Source: Paraburkholderia sp. FT54 (lineage in GTDB: Bacteria > Pseudomonadota > Gammaproteobacteria > Burkholderiales > Burkholderiaceae). Taken from it: a DNA stretch of 64,000 nucleotides. Each line of letters starts with the position of its first letter. Positions within the stretch are counted from its first letter, which is position 1. Shown one piece after another: positions 1-9,900 of the stretch. The translations under genes and the position numbers were made by a program. The stretch spans positions 2,108,001-2,172,000 of the forward strand of contig NZ_CP134196.1 of the NCBI RefSeq assembly GCF_031585635.1. Reading direction: 5' to 3'. Under the pieces are notes generated by a model, which made no database searches, was not told the DNA's origin, and was given only the letters and a program-made list of their open reading frames with translations.

Positions 1-333
1 ACCCATTGGCGACACGTAGGTCAGGCCGACGTTGACGATCCTGTAGCCGCGCTGCCTGATCTGGCTGTCGAGAAACGGCTGGTGCTGAAAACCGTTGGCG
101 TCGAGGTCGCCCGCGTCGAGCGCCGCGTTCGGCTGAATGTAATCGTTGAATTCGATGACCTTGACGTTCAATCCTTCGCGCGCCGCCACTTTCGTCACGA
201 CCGACCAGATTTGCGCGTCCGGACCGCTCATCGTGCCGATCTTGAGTTGTTTGTCGTCCGCGTGCGCGAACGTGGCCGTCAGCGAGACGGCGGCGATAGC
301 GAGCAGATTCTGGATGATTATCCGGCGTTGCAT
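1..333 (-). CDS. MetQ/NlpA-family substrate-binding protein, N-terminal part
   Basis: Partial gene: 111 codons from an ATG at 333, leftwards off the window. Residues 1-24 form a signal peptide (MQRRIIIQNLLAIAAVSLTA...HA). The mature part begins DDKQLKIGTMSGPDAQIW and continues with ...VIEFNDYIQPNAALDAGDLDANGFQHQPFL, the pattern of the MetQ/NlpA family that binds methionine or related ligands for a MetNI-type ABC importer. There is no cysteine at the cleavage site, so this copy looks secreted to the periplasm rather than lipid-anchored, unlike classical MetQ. The partner ATPase and permease would lie outside the window, so the ligand cannot be judged. Confidence 0.85.
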   Translation of the reverse strand, partial: MQRRIIIQNLLAIAAVSLTATFAHADDKQLKIGTMSGPDAQIWSVVTKVAAREGLNVKVIEFNDYIQPNAALDAGDLDANGFQHQPFLDSQIRQRGYRIVNVGLTYVSPMG

Positions 334-628
334 GCGGTGCCTCACGTGTGATTTGTCGATAGGCGCGCATCGTCGCATGCGGCCGCGGCGCCCGAAAACC
401 AATCGTTTTTCACACGCTAATACGCACGATCTGGAGAAAGCTTATATGCGCGTGCCCTGCGCGACTCGCGCTGGCGGCGCCATGCGAGTGTCGCGCCGGC
501 GCGACAGATTCCAAAAATAACCAGGCTGTCACATGCCTTACTCTGCGTTCCCTTAAATTGCGGGCCATCGCACGACCTTACCGAAGAGTTGGGCGCCGCG
601 ATCGCTTAATTTTTAATCGGAGAAAGTC

Positions 629-1795
629 TTGAACAAGAAAGTATTGACCGCCGCTACTCTCGCCGTCTTCGCCACTGCCGCCCACGCACAAAGCAGTGTC
701 ACGCTGTATGGCTTGATCGATGCCGGTATCAGCTACGTGAACAACTCGAAGACCGCAACGGGTCACGACAACCTCTTCAAATACGACGACGGCGTTGCAC
801 AAGGCAGCCGTTGGGGCCTGCGCGGCACGGAAGACCTGGGTGGCGGCCTGAAGGCGCTGTTCGTGTTGGAAAACGGCTTTAACAGCGGCAACGGCACGCT
901 GGGCCAGGGCGGCGCGCTGTTCGGCCGTCAGGCCTATGTCGGTCTGTCGAAGGACACTATGGGCTCGCTGACGTTCGGCCGCCAGTACTCGTTTTCGACG
1001 GACTATCTGGGCGGCAACTACTCGACCGGCGGCCAGACCGTCGCGGGTAACTACGCTTACCACATCAACGACGTCGACCAGCTGACGTCGAGCCGTATCA
1101 ACAACGCAGTCAAGTTCAGCAGCGCGAATTTCGCGGGCCTGACCTTCGGCGCGATGTACGGCTTCTCGAACCAGGCTGGCGCATTCGCCGGCGCACCGGC
1201 AACCGGCACGGCCGCTGCACCGGTCGCGGGTTCGTCGCGTGCTTATAGCTTCGGCGTGAACTACGCAAACGGCCCGTTCGGCGTCGGCGCGGCTTACACG
1301 GACATCCGCTACCCGGGTCAGGCAACGCCGGCGTTCTCGACGGCCATGGCCAACGTGACGACGGGCACCGTGCGCGACCTGCGTACGTTCGGCGTCGGCG
1401 GCCGTTACTCGATCGGCGCAGCCACGCTGTGGGCGTTGTACACGAACACGCGCTTCGAGCCGATCACGGGCGGTTCGACGACGTTCGCCGCCTATGAAGC
1501 AGGCGCGAAGTACGCGTTCACGCCGGCTCTGACGGCAGGCGCGGGCTACACGTACATGCACCTGAGCAACGCCAACACGGGCCACTGGAACCAGGCGGAC
1601 CTGAGCGTCGATTACGCGCTGAGCAAGCGTACGGACGTGTATGCACTGGGTATCTACCAGATCGCTTCGGGCCACAACGCGGCAACGGGCGATGTGCAGG
1701 CGCAGATCGGTTCGAGCACGAGCTACTTCAACACGTCGGGCACGGGTTCGGATAACCAGCTGGCGTTCCGCGTCGGTATCCGTCACAAGTTCTAA
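629..1795 (+). CDS. Gram-negative porin (Omp32/OpcP type)
   Basis: Outer-membrane trimeric porin of 388 residues, the usual size for the beta-proteobacterial Omp32/OpcP family. A signal peptide (about residues 1-20, ending AHA) is followed by the family hallmark SSVTLYGLIDAGI, and the protein ends RVGIRHKF with the C-terminal phenylalanine used by the BAM machinery. Alternating hydrophobic/polar strands and the GSRWGLRGTEDLGGGLKA block are typical. The start is a TTG at 629 with GGAGAAAG six bases upstream; no better ATG exists before the signal peptide. It is monocistronic, ending in a strong terminator. Codon use is highly biased, as expected for an abundant protein. Confidence 0.95.
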   Translation: MNKKVLTAATLAVFATAAHAQSSVTLYGLIDAGISYVNNSKTATGHDNLFKYDDGVAQGSRWGLRGTEDLGGGLKALFVLENGFNSGNGTLGQGGALFGRQAYVGLSKDTMGSLTFGRQYSFSTDYLGGNYSTGGQTVAGNYAYHINDVDQLTSSRINNAVKFSSANFAGLTFGAMYGFSNQAGAFAGAPATGTAAAPVAGSSRAYSFGVNYANGPFGVGAAYTDIRYPGQATPAFSTAMANVTTGTVRDLRTFGVGGRYSIGAATLWALYTNTRFEPITGGSTTFAAYEAGAKYAFTPALTAGAGYTYMHLSNANTGHWNQADLSVDYALSKRTDVYALGIYQIASGHNAATGDVQAQIGSSTSYFNTSGTGSDNQLAFRVGIRHKF

Positions 1796-1848
1796 GCGAG
1801 TCTCCCGCTCGGCGGGGAACGCGGTTCCCTGCTGGATCGAGGTTCTGG

Positions 1849-1880
1849 AAAACGCCCTGCGGGGCGTTTTTTCTTTTTGG
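1849..1880 (+). terminator. Rho-independent terminator of the porin gene
   Basis: Perfect 9-bp stem AAAACGCCC / GGGCGTTTT with loop TGCG, followed by a T-rich run (TTCTTTTT), 50 bp after the porin stop codon. Confidence 0.9.
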
Positions 1881-1887
1881 GCGAGTC

Positions 1888-2010
1888 CTTTTCTATCTGA
1901 AATCGTTCGCCGCGCTGGTTTCCGATAGAGGCCCGGTGCTGCCAGGCGACATCGTCCTCGCCGACGATAACGGCGTATTGTTTACCGACGCCTCGACGTT
2001 GGCGAACACC
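1888..2010 (+). pseudogene. Possible remnant of an RraA-like protein (C-terminal end)
   Basis: Between the porin terminator and the aldolase gene one frame reads ...FAALVSDRGPVLPGDIVLADDN then GVLFTDASTL. The PGDIVLADDNGV block resembles the conserved PGD-hhh-aDdDGV segment near the C terminus of RraA-like / 4-hydroxy-4-methyl-2-oxoglutarate aldolase proteins. The rest of that family's roughly 200 residues is absent, the piece begins immediately behind the porin terminator, and the normal C-terminal helix is missing. I read it as a decayed gene tail. It could also be chance similarity over about 20 residues. Confidence 0.45.
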
Positions 2011-2050
2011 ACGCACACGAAAGCCAGTGCGAACCTCGGAGTCCTTTCAA

Positions 2051-2866
2051 ATGCAAACGACGCAATTATCCGACCCTGCGCTGGAATCGCGCGCCGCACG
2101 CAGCGCGCGATCCGTTAGCGAGCAGCATGTGCGGGAAGAACTGGCCGCGCTGTACCGGCTGGTCGCGCATTTCCGCATGACGGACATGATCGACACGCAC
2201 ATTACCGCCCGTCTGCCGAGCGCGTCGGGTGAGCCAGCCGCCTTCCTGATCAATCGCTATGGCGTCCTGTTCCACGAGATGCGCGCGTCGGATCTGGTGA
2301 AGATCGATCATCAGGGCAAGGTCATCGACGCGCGCGCACACGCCGAGCCCGCGTTGTTCCGCGTGAACGCCGCGGGTTTCACGATCCACTCGGCCATTCA
2401 CGCCGCGCGCGACGACCTGCACTTCGTGATCCACACGCACACGGCGGCCGGCACCGCTGTATCCGCACAGGAACAAGGCCTGCTGCCGATCAGTCAGCAT
2501 GCGTTGAAGTTCTACGGCAAGCTCGGCTACCACGATTACGAAGGCATCGCACTGGAACTCGGCGAACGCGAACGTCTGGTCCGCGATCTCGGCACCTGCA
2601 AGGCGATGATCCTGCGCAATCACGGACTGCTGGCAGCCGGCGCCACGGCCGCCGAAGCATTCCATGAGATCTACTTTCTCGAACGTGCCTGTCAGGCGCA
2701 GATTCAGGCGCTGGCCGGCGGCAGCGCATTGCGCATCCCGCCGCGCGAAGTCTGTGAACTGACCGCGAGCCAGTTCGATCGCGAGGATTCGGCGGAAATC
2801 GCGGAGCTGGCGTGGCAAGCCGCGCTCCGTTTGATCGACGACCCGAAATCCGATTACCGCGGCTAG
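2051..2866 (+). CDS. Class II aldolase/adducin-family protein
   Basis: Protein of 271 residues with the class II aldolase fold: a zinc-binding HTHTAAGTAVSA block near the middle and the later LRNHGLLAAG segment that supplies another histidine of the site. Family members cleave or epimerise sugar phosphates (fuculose-1-P aldolase, ribulose-5-P epimerase), but many proteobacterial homologues have no known substrate, and nothing nearby fixes it here. The ATG at 2051 is preferred over an in-frame start at 2027 because GGAGTCC lies eight bases before it. The gene follows the RraA-like remnant; RraA-like and class II aldolase proteins often share catabolic clusters. Confidence 0.85.
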   Translation: MQTTQLSDPALESRAARSARSVSEQHVREELAALYRLVAHFRMTDMIDTHITARLPSASGEPAAFLINRYGVLFHEMRASDLVKIDHQGKVIDARAHAEPALFRVNAAGFTIHSAIHAARDDLHFVIHTHTAAGTAVSAQEQGLLPISQHALKFYGKLGYHDYEGIALELGERERLVRDLGTCKAMILRNHGLLAAGATAAEAFHEIYFLERACQAQIQALAGGSALRIPPREVCELTASQFDREDSAEIAELAWQAALRLIDDPKSDYRG

Positions 2867-3061
2867 CCGCATTCTCCCGCGTCCTGGCCTTTGCGCTCAG
2901 CGCCGATGTCCAGGCTGAGCGCCGCCTGTCGTGCGCTCCAACTCCGCATCACGCGCCTCAGACAACGACATGGTTTTTACTTCGTATGACTGACTTCGAT
3001 CCGCTGCTGGAAGGCGGCGCGACGCAAACCATTCGAGTCGCGCCGTCCTGCATCGCGAAGT

Positions 3062-3634
3062 TCACCCGACCAGAAGCGTGGATTTCAGGGGGACGGCATT
3101 CGCCAGATTGTAGAAGTTGGGAGATGTGGCCATGACAGCATCGTGGATTTCAGCGAACTGTTCCCTGGTACCGCTGCCCTTGATACGAACGGTGTAACGC
3201 AGGCTCTCGTAGCCGTTTGCCACGTTCGGGTCGATCCCGAGAAATCCTCTGAGGTCGATGTCACCCTCGGTTTCGATCTGCAGAGATTCGAGCGTGATCC
3301 CGCGAACAGCGCACTGCGCCGCGTAGCCCACCGTCATGCAAGCGTTCAGCGCCGCGATCAGATGCTCCTGAGGATTGGCGAACTGGTTCGACCCGCCGAG
3401 TTCGCGAGGCTCGTCGATATCGATCGTGAATCGACGCGACACGTCCTGCCCTCCGAGCGCAAACCCCTTTACCTCGGAGTGACTCCGGGTCTGCCCCTGC
3501 CAGGTCGTGGCAACGCGCCAGCTGGTGGTGGCTTTCGATGCATCGCCCTTGACGCCCTCGATCAGTGAGAACAGGTCGTCGACGTTCAGGCCGTTGACGA
3601 TATTGGCTTCTTTGGTCTGCGCATTGGCATTCAT
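3062..3634 (-). CDS. OsmC-family protein
   Basis: Protein of 190 residues of the OsmC/Ohr superfamily, which includes thiol peroxidases for organic hydroperoxides. The core is visible: GGSNQFANPQEHLIAALNACMTVGYAAQCAVRGITLESL, i.e. the helix carrying a cysteine, followed by the typical ...EGDIDLRGFLGID strand. The start at 3634 is set by AGGAGATGG directly upstream; a longer open frame extends upstream but lacks a ribosome binding site. It is convergent with the class II aldolase gene and monocistronic. Its substrate cannot be stated; osmotic or oxidative stress is only the family association. Confidence 0.85.
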   Translation of the reverse strand: MNANAQTKEANIVNGLNVDDLFSLIEGVKGDASKATTSWRVATTWQGQTRSHSEVKGFALGGQDVSRRFTIDIDEPRELGGSNQFANPQEHLIAALNACMTVGYAAQCAVRGITLESLQIETEGDIDLRGFLGIDPNVANGYESLRYTVRIKGSGTREQFAEIHDAVMATSPNFYNLANAVPLKSTLLVG

Positions 3635-4119
3635 CTTCCATCTCCTGGACAAACGTGGCTTGTTGAGCTTCGGAAAAATCCCGTTGCAGAATGGCGAGCG
3701 CAGTCTGGATGCGCATGCCCTGGTCTGCGCGATGTCACGGCCGCTACCAACCCGGAATCGGGCGGCCGACCTGGCATCACGGTGGCTCAAATGTACGGTT
3801 GGCAGACGCGGGGTTCAATGATCAGGTCGCCGTAAGATATGACCGAAACGCCTTATAGCTTTGACGTGTCCGGATGAACGTTGCGTCGGGCATGGCATGG
3901 GCCGCACGCCAGCGGTAGCCGTGTGAAAGACCGACAAGCGCACTGACTACGTGATCTCGTGTGCGAGCGCAGCGATCGATCGTGCTAGGCTACGTAGCTA
4001 TCGTCCCACCTGGTAAATTCCGACGACAGGCAGGAAAAGCAGCACCCAAGTTCACGTTGCCCGAATATCCGCGTCCGCTCCCTCGTTGACTCAAAACGCA
4101 GGCGATACAAGGTGGATCG
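3635..4119. other. Gene-free interval before the RND efflux operon
   Basis: 485 bp between the divergent OsmC-like gene and the efflux operon. No open frame with a plausible start or family similarity was seen. A 10-bp palindrome (GCTACGTAGC, 3989-3998) lies 120 bp before the first efflux gene and could be an operator, but no regulator gene is adjacent. Confidence 0.5.
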
Positions 4120-5625
4120 ATGATCGACGTTGACCAGCGTAGTGTCCGGCTGCGGCGCCTGTGCGTCGCGCTATGCGGCTGCGCCGCAGTGGCCGGCTGC
4201 ATGGTCGGTCCCGACTACCGCTCTCCCCCCGCGCCGGCTACCGACTCCTATACCGCTTCGCCGCTGCCCGAGCAGACCGCCTCTTCTCCGGGAACGGCCG
4301 GCTTGCCGCAACGCTTCGTCCCGGGACAGGACATTCCCGCCGCCTGGTGGGCGCTCTTTCATTGCGAGCCGCTCGATACGCTGATCCGTCAGGCACTCGT
4401 CAATAGTCCGAACATCGCGGCGGCGCAAGCGGCCCTTCGGCAGGCACGCGAAAACTTCTCGGCGCAAGCCGGCGGCACGCTTCTGCCCAGCGTGGACGCG
4501 CAACTTGGCGCCACGCGCGAAAAATTGAACGGCATCTCATTCGGCCAGCCCGGACTCGTCGATGAGTTCAATCTCTACAACGCGTCGGTGAACGTGTCGT
4601 ACAAACTCGATGTATTCGGCGGCGCACGACGCGAACTCGAAGCGTTGCACGCGCAAGTCGATTACCAGCGCTTCCAGTTGCAGGCCGCCTATCTCGCGAT
4701 ATCCGCCAACATGGTGACCGCGGCCGTCAAGGAAGCGTCGCTGCGCGCCCAGATCGAGGCAACCGAGCGCATCGCCGCGGAAGAAGACGAACAACTGGGC
4801 GTACTCGGCAAGCAGTTCGAACTGGGGGGCGTGGGCCGCACGGCGGTGCTCGCGCAGCAGACCCTGTTGGCGCAGACCCGCGCAACGCTGCCGCCGCTGC
4901 AACAGCAACTCGATCAGGTGCGTCACCAGCTCGCCGTGCTGGCGGGCAACTTGCCCAGCGAAACCGCGTTGCCCGAATTCAGGCTCGAGATGTTTTCGTT
5001 ACCCGAGACGCTGCCTGTGAGCCTGCCGTCGGCGCTGGTACAGCAGCGGCCCGACATTCTCGCCGCCGACGCGGTGCTGCATCAGGCCAGCGCGCAAATC
5101 GGCGTAGCCACCGCCGCGATGTATCCGCAGATCACGCTGTCCGCCAGCTACGGCGCCGAGGCTCTGACGCCGGCCCAGGTGTTCAAGGCGGGCAGCACCA
5201 TCTGGAGCCTCGGCGCCGGCCTGCTGCAACCGGTGTTCCATGGCGGACAACTGAGCGCGCAGAAGCGCGCGGCCGAAGCGGCATACGAGCAGGCCGATGC
5301 GCAATACCGCGAAACGGTCCTGCTGGCGTTCCAGAACGTCGCGGACTCGCTGCGCGCGCTCGATCACGACGCGACCGGCCTGAAGGCGCAGACGGATGCC
5401 TGGCGTGCCGCCAACGACTCACTGGAACTGACGCGTGGGCAGTATCGCGTCGGCGGGGTGAGCTATCTGGCGCTTCTCGATGCCCAACGCCAATACCAGC
5501 AAACGGTGGTGAGCCTCGCGCAGGCGCAGGCAGCCCGCTACGCCGACACCGCGGCCCTCTTCCAGGCGCTCGGTGGCGGCTGGTGGAGCGCCGCCGCGCC
5601 GGCCACCGCCGCGACGACGCATTGA
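4120..5625 (+). CDS. NodT-family outer-membrane efflux lipoprotein
   Basis: Outer-membrane channel of a tripartite RND pump, 501 residues. Residues 1-27 are a lipoprotein signal with the lipobox AVAG-C followed by MVGPDY, the hallmark of OprM/NodT proteins. Two internally similar OEP repeats follow, rich in Gln/Ala coiled-coil helices (about residues 90-280 and 310-480), with the conserved VQQRPDILAADAVLHQA segment between them. It is the first gene of the operon; the membrane fusion protein starts 115 bp after its stop. Placing the channel gene first is less common than pump-first order but not rare. Confidence 0.92.
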   Translation: MIDVDQRSVRLRRLCVALCGCAAVAGCMVGPDYRSPPAPATDSYTASPLPEQTASSPGTAGLPQRFVPGQDIPAAWWALFHCEPLDTLIRQALVNSPNIAAAQAALRQARENFSAQAGGTLLPSVDAQLGATREKLNGISFGQPGLVDEFNLYNASVNVSYKLDVFGGARRELEALHAQVDYQRFQLQAAYLAISANMVTAAVKEASLRAQIEATERIAAEEDEQLGVLGKQFELGGVGRTAVLAQQTLLAQTRATLPPLQQQLDQVRHQLAVLAGNLPSETALPEFRLEMFSLPETLPVSLPSALVQQRPDILAADAVLHQASAQIGVATAAMYPQITLSASYGAEALTPAQVFKAGSTIWSLGAGLLQPVFHGGQLSAQKRAAEAAYEQADAQYRETVLLAFQNVADSLRALDHDATGLKAQTDAWRAANDSLELTRGQYRVGGVSYLALLDAQRQYQQTVVSLAQAQAARYADTAALFQALGGGWWSAAAPATAATTH

Positions 5626-5740
5626 GATAGCCCGCCAGGACATTCGCTACACCGCTCTTTGCAACACGCGCCGCCGGAAACGAAGGAACGAATGGACGAA
5701 CCGTCCGGCGCTTCGCCCAATGCCGTGCAAGGACATCACG

Positions 5741-6892
5741 ATGACCGAACGAAAACCGATGGCAAAGCGGATGGCGATCATGCTGATCTGTGTCGGCCTG
5801 CTGCTGGCCGCGCTCGTCGGCTTCAACATGTTCCGCACGCATATGTTCGCCAGATTCATGGCGGGCAACGCGGCGCCGCCCGCCACCGTGTCGGCGATCG
5901 TCGCCGGCTATCAGCAGTGGCAACCGCAGCTTGCGGCGGTCGGCAGCCTGCGCGCCGTGCGCGGCGTCGATGTCACCACCGAAGTCGCGGGCCTCGTGCG
6001 CGAGGTGGCGTTCCGCTCGGGGCAGGAAGCGAAAGCCGGGCAAGTTCTTATCAGACTCAATGCCGACAGCGACGTGGCGCTGCTCCAGTCGCTCCAGGCA
6101 GCCGCGGAACTCGCGCAGACGGTCTACACGCGCGACAAGGCGCAATACGACATCAAGGCGATCGCCATGGCGCAACTCGACGCGGACGCCGCCGACCTGA
6201 AGGGCAAGAAGGCGCAAGTCGCGCAACAGGTCGCGCTCGTCGACAAGAAGACCATCCGCGCACCGTTTGCGGGGCGCCTCGGCATCACCACGATCAATCC
6301 AGGGCAATACCTCAATCCGGGCGATGCGATCGTCACACTGCAGGCGATCGATCCGATCTACGCCGATTTCTCCCTGCCGCAGCAGCAGCTCGGCCAACTC
6401 GCGATCGGCCAGACCATCGCGGTCGACACCAATGCCTACAGCGGGCAAACCTTCGTGGGCAAGATCCAGTCGGTCAGCCCGAAAGTCGACAGCACTACGC
6501 GCAACGTGCAGATCGAGGCCAGCGTGGACAATCACGAGCGCAAGCTGCTGCCGGGCATGTACGCGAACGTGAAGATCGACGCGGGCGCCGGACAGCGCTA
6601 CCTGACGCTGCCGCAGACCGCCATCACCTACAACCCTTATGGCGCGACCGTGTTCATCGTCAAGCCGGGCGCGCAGGCCAACGCGCAGGGCAAGGCGCTG
6701 CCCGTCGCGCAGCAGGTGTTCGTCACGCCTGGCCCGACGCGCGGCGATCAGGTCGCGATCCTCAAAGGTGTCGACGCCGGCACGCAGGTCGTGACGAGCG
6801 GACAGCTCAAACTCAAGAACGGCACGCCGCTCGTCATCAACAACAGCGTGCAGCCGGCGGACAATCCGAACCCGGCGCCTCAGGAACAATAG
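5741..6892 (+). CDS. RND efflux periplasmic adaptor (membrane fusion protein)
   Basis: HlyD/AcrA-type adaptor of 383 residues linking the inner-membrane pump to the outer-membrane channel. One N-terminal membrane segment (about residues 10-30) is followed by the barrel-sandwich half-motif VGSLRAVRGVDVTTEVAGLV, a short alpha-hairpin (about 105-165), the second lipoyl half (IRAPFAGRLGITTINPGQYL) and beta-barrel domains. The ATG at 5741 with AAGGACA upstream is chosen; an upstream in-frame extension overlaps the previous gene and reads as non-coding. The pump gene begins 12 bp downstream. Confidence 0.92.
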   Translation: MTERKPMAKRMAIMLICVGLLLAALVGFNMFRTHMFARFMAGNAAPPATVSAIVAGYQQWQPQLAAVGSLRAVRGVDVTTEVAGLVREVAFRSGQEAKAGQVLIRLNADSDVALLQSLQAAAELAQTVYTRDKAQYDIKAIAMAQLDADAADLKGKKAQVAQQVALVDKKTIRAPFAGRLGITTINPGQYLNPGDAIVTLQAIDPIYADFSLPQQQLGQLAIGQTIAVDTNAYSGQTFVGKIQSVSPKVDSTTRNVQIEASVDNHERKLLPGMYANVKIDAGAGQRYLTLPQTAITYNPYGATVFIVKPGAQANAQGKALPVAQQVFVTPGPTRGDQVAILKGVDAGTQVVTSGQLKLKNGTPLVINNSVQPADNPNPAPQEQ

Positions 6893-6904
6893 AGAGACCG
6901 CGCG

Positions 6905-9900
6905 ATGACCTTCACCGATCTCTTCATCCGGCGGCCCGTGCTTGCCTCGGTCGTCAGCCTGCTGATCCTCGTGCTCGGACTGCGCTCGCTGGCCGCCCTG
7001 AAAGTCAGCCAGTATCCGCAAACCGAAAACGCCGTCGTGACGATCACCACGGCCTACTATGGCGCGAACGCCGATACCATGGCCGGCTTCATCACGCAGC
7101 CGCTCGAGGCGGCGATCGCCCAGGCGCAAGGCATCGACTACATGTCGTCGACGAGCAGCACCGGCGTGTCGACCATTACCGCGACGCTGCGCCTGAACTA
7201 CGACGCGAACCGCGCGCTGACCGAGATCAACACGCAGATCGGCTCGGTACGCAACCAGTTACCGCCGCAGGCGCAGCAGCCGGTACTGACGATACAGACC
7301 GGGCAGACCACCGACGCGATGTACATGGGCTTCTACAGCGACGTGCTGCCGAGCAACAACGTCACGGATTACCTGTTGCGCGTCATCAAGCCCAAGCTCG
7401 ATTCGATCGAAGGCGTGCAGACCGCGGAAATCCTCGGCGGCCGGCAGTTCGCGCTGCGCGCGTGGCTCGACGCGACACGTCTCGCCGCCCACGGCGTGAC
7501 GGCCGCCGACATCTTCACGGCGCTCGGCAACAACAACTACCTCGCGACACTCGGCACGACCAAGGGGCAAATGGTCAGCGTCGATCTGAACGCCGGCACC
7601 GACCTCCACACTGTGAACGACTTCAAGCAACTCGTCATCAAGCAGAAGAACGGCGCGATCGTGCGCCTCGAAGACGTCGCGAACGTCGTGCTCGGCGCCG
7701 ACAGCTACGACTTCAACGTCGCGTTCAGCGGCAAGCGTTCGGTGTTCATCGGCATCAAGGTCGCGCCGGACGCCAACATTCTCGATGTCGCCAAGCGCGT
7801 GAAAGCCATCTTTCCCGGGCTGCAGAAGCAGTTTCCAACCGGCATGACGGGAGAGATCGTTTATGACGCAACGGATTTCGTCAACACGGCCATCGTCGAA
7901 GTCATCAAGACGCTGGTCGAGGCGCTGCTGATCGTCAGCGCGGTGATTTTCCTGTTCCTCGGCAGCTTGCGCGCGGTCATCGTGCCGCTGATTGCCATGC
8001 CGTTGTCGCTCATCGGCACGTTCTTCGTGATGCAATTGCTCGGCTATTCGATCAATCTGCTGACGCTGCTCGCGCTCGTGCTCGCGATCGGACTTGTGGT
8101 GGACGACGCGATCATCGTGGTCGAAAACGTCGATCGTCACATGAAGGAGGAAGGCAAGGCGCCCCTCGATGCCGCGCTGATCGCCGCGCGCGAACTCGGC
8201 GGACCGATTCTCGCGATGACCGTCGTGCTGATCGCCGTGTATGCGCCGATCGGTTTTCAGGGCGGCCTGACCGGCGCCCTCTTCACCGAGTTCGCATTCT
8301 CGCTGGCCGGCGCGGTGACGGTGTCCGGCGTGATCGCCCTTACGCTGTCGCCGATGATGTGCTCGCGCTTCTTTCGCGCGGAGCAGGAGTCGGGGCGCTT
8401 CGCGCGCTTCGTCGACCGCCAGTTCGAACGCGTTCATCGCGGCTACGGCCGCCTGTTGCACGCGACGCTCGACACCTGGCCCGTGTTCACCGTGATGGGC
8501 GCGCTGCTGCTCGGCGGCACGGTCTACCTGTTCATGACGTCGAAATCGGAGCTCGCGCCGCAGGAGGATCAGGGAATCGTACTGTCCCAGATCCAGGGGC
8601 CGCCGAACGCGACCATCCAGCAGATGCAGACGTACGCGGACCAGGTATTCGACATATCCAAAGCCTTGCCTGAATACGCGCAGATGTTCCAGCTCACGGG
8701 CGCGCCGACAGTCAACCAGGGGATCGGCGGCGTGCTGTTCAAGACATGGGACCAGCGCAGCAAGGGCGCGACCGCGTTGCAGCAGGAATTGCAGCAGAAA
8801 TGGAATGAGATTGCCGGGGCGCGCGTCGCGGCGTTCCAGTTTCCGCCGCTGCCGGGCTCGCAGGGCTTGCCGGTGCAGTTCGTCATCAGCACGACCGAGC
8901 CTTTCGAGAACCTCAACGAAGTATCGCAGGCCGTCCTGCAAAAAGCCCGCGCGAGCGGCATGTTTTTCTTCGTCGACAGCGATCTCAAGCTCGATAAGCC
9001 GGAAGCCGTGCTCGTCGTCGACCGCGACAAGGTGGCCTCGCTCGGGCTCTCGCAGAGCGACGTCGGGCAGGCGCTCGGTTCGGCGCTCGGGGGCGGCTAT
9101 GTCAACTACTTCTCGATCGCCGGGCGTTCGTACAAGGTGATTCCGCAGGTATTGCAGACGGACCGCCTGAATCCTTCGCAGGTGCTCGATTACTACCTGC
9201 GCACGCCAGACGGCAGTGTCATGCCGGCTTCGACCATTGCGCATCTCGAACACAACGTGGTGCCGGAATCGATCAACCATTTCCAGCAACTCAACTCGGC
9301 GACGATCTCTGGCGTGATCGTGCCGGGCGTATCACAAGGGGAGGTTCTCGACTTTCTGCGCACGGCGACCGCGCAAGCCGCGCCCGCGGGTTATTCGGCG
9401 GATTACTCGGGGCAATCGCGGCAGTTCGTGCAGGAGTCCGGCGGTTTCGTCATCACGCTGATGTTCGCGACGATCATCGTGTTCCTGGCGCTCGCGGCAC
9501 AATTCGAAAGTTTCCGCGATCCGGTCGTGATCCTGATTTCGGTGCCGATGGCGCTCTTCGGCGCGCTCATCTTCATCAATATCGGCTTGACGACGCTGAA
9601 CATCTACACGCAGGTCGGGCTCGTCACGCTGATGGGGCTCGTCAGCAAGCACGGCATTCTGATCGTCCAGTTCGCCAACGAACTGCAACACGCCGGCAGA
9701 TCGAAGCGCGAAGCGCTGGAAGAAGCCGCCGGCGTGCGGCTGCGCCCGATTCTGATGACGACGGCGGCGATGGTGCTCGGCGTCCTGCCGCTCGTGGTCG
9801 CCTCAGGAGCAGGCGCCGCAGGCCGCAATGCGATGGGCCTCGTGATCTTCACGGGGCTGTCGATCGGCACGCTCTTCACCTTGTTCGTGGTGCCCGCGAT

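Noticed and set aside
578..1786. 402-codon open frame antisense to the porin gene
   Set aside because: It mirrors the codon bias of the porin; its translation is arginine/valine-rich with no motif and it overlaps a certain gene.
5183..9289. Two very long open frames (648 and 676 codons) antisense to the RND efflux genes
   Set aside because: High GC with few stops in the reverse frame explains them; no ribosome binding site, no domain, and complete overlap with the efflux operon.
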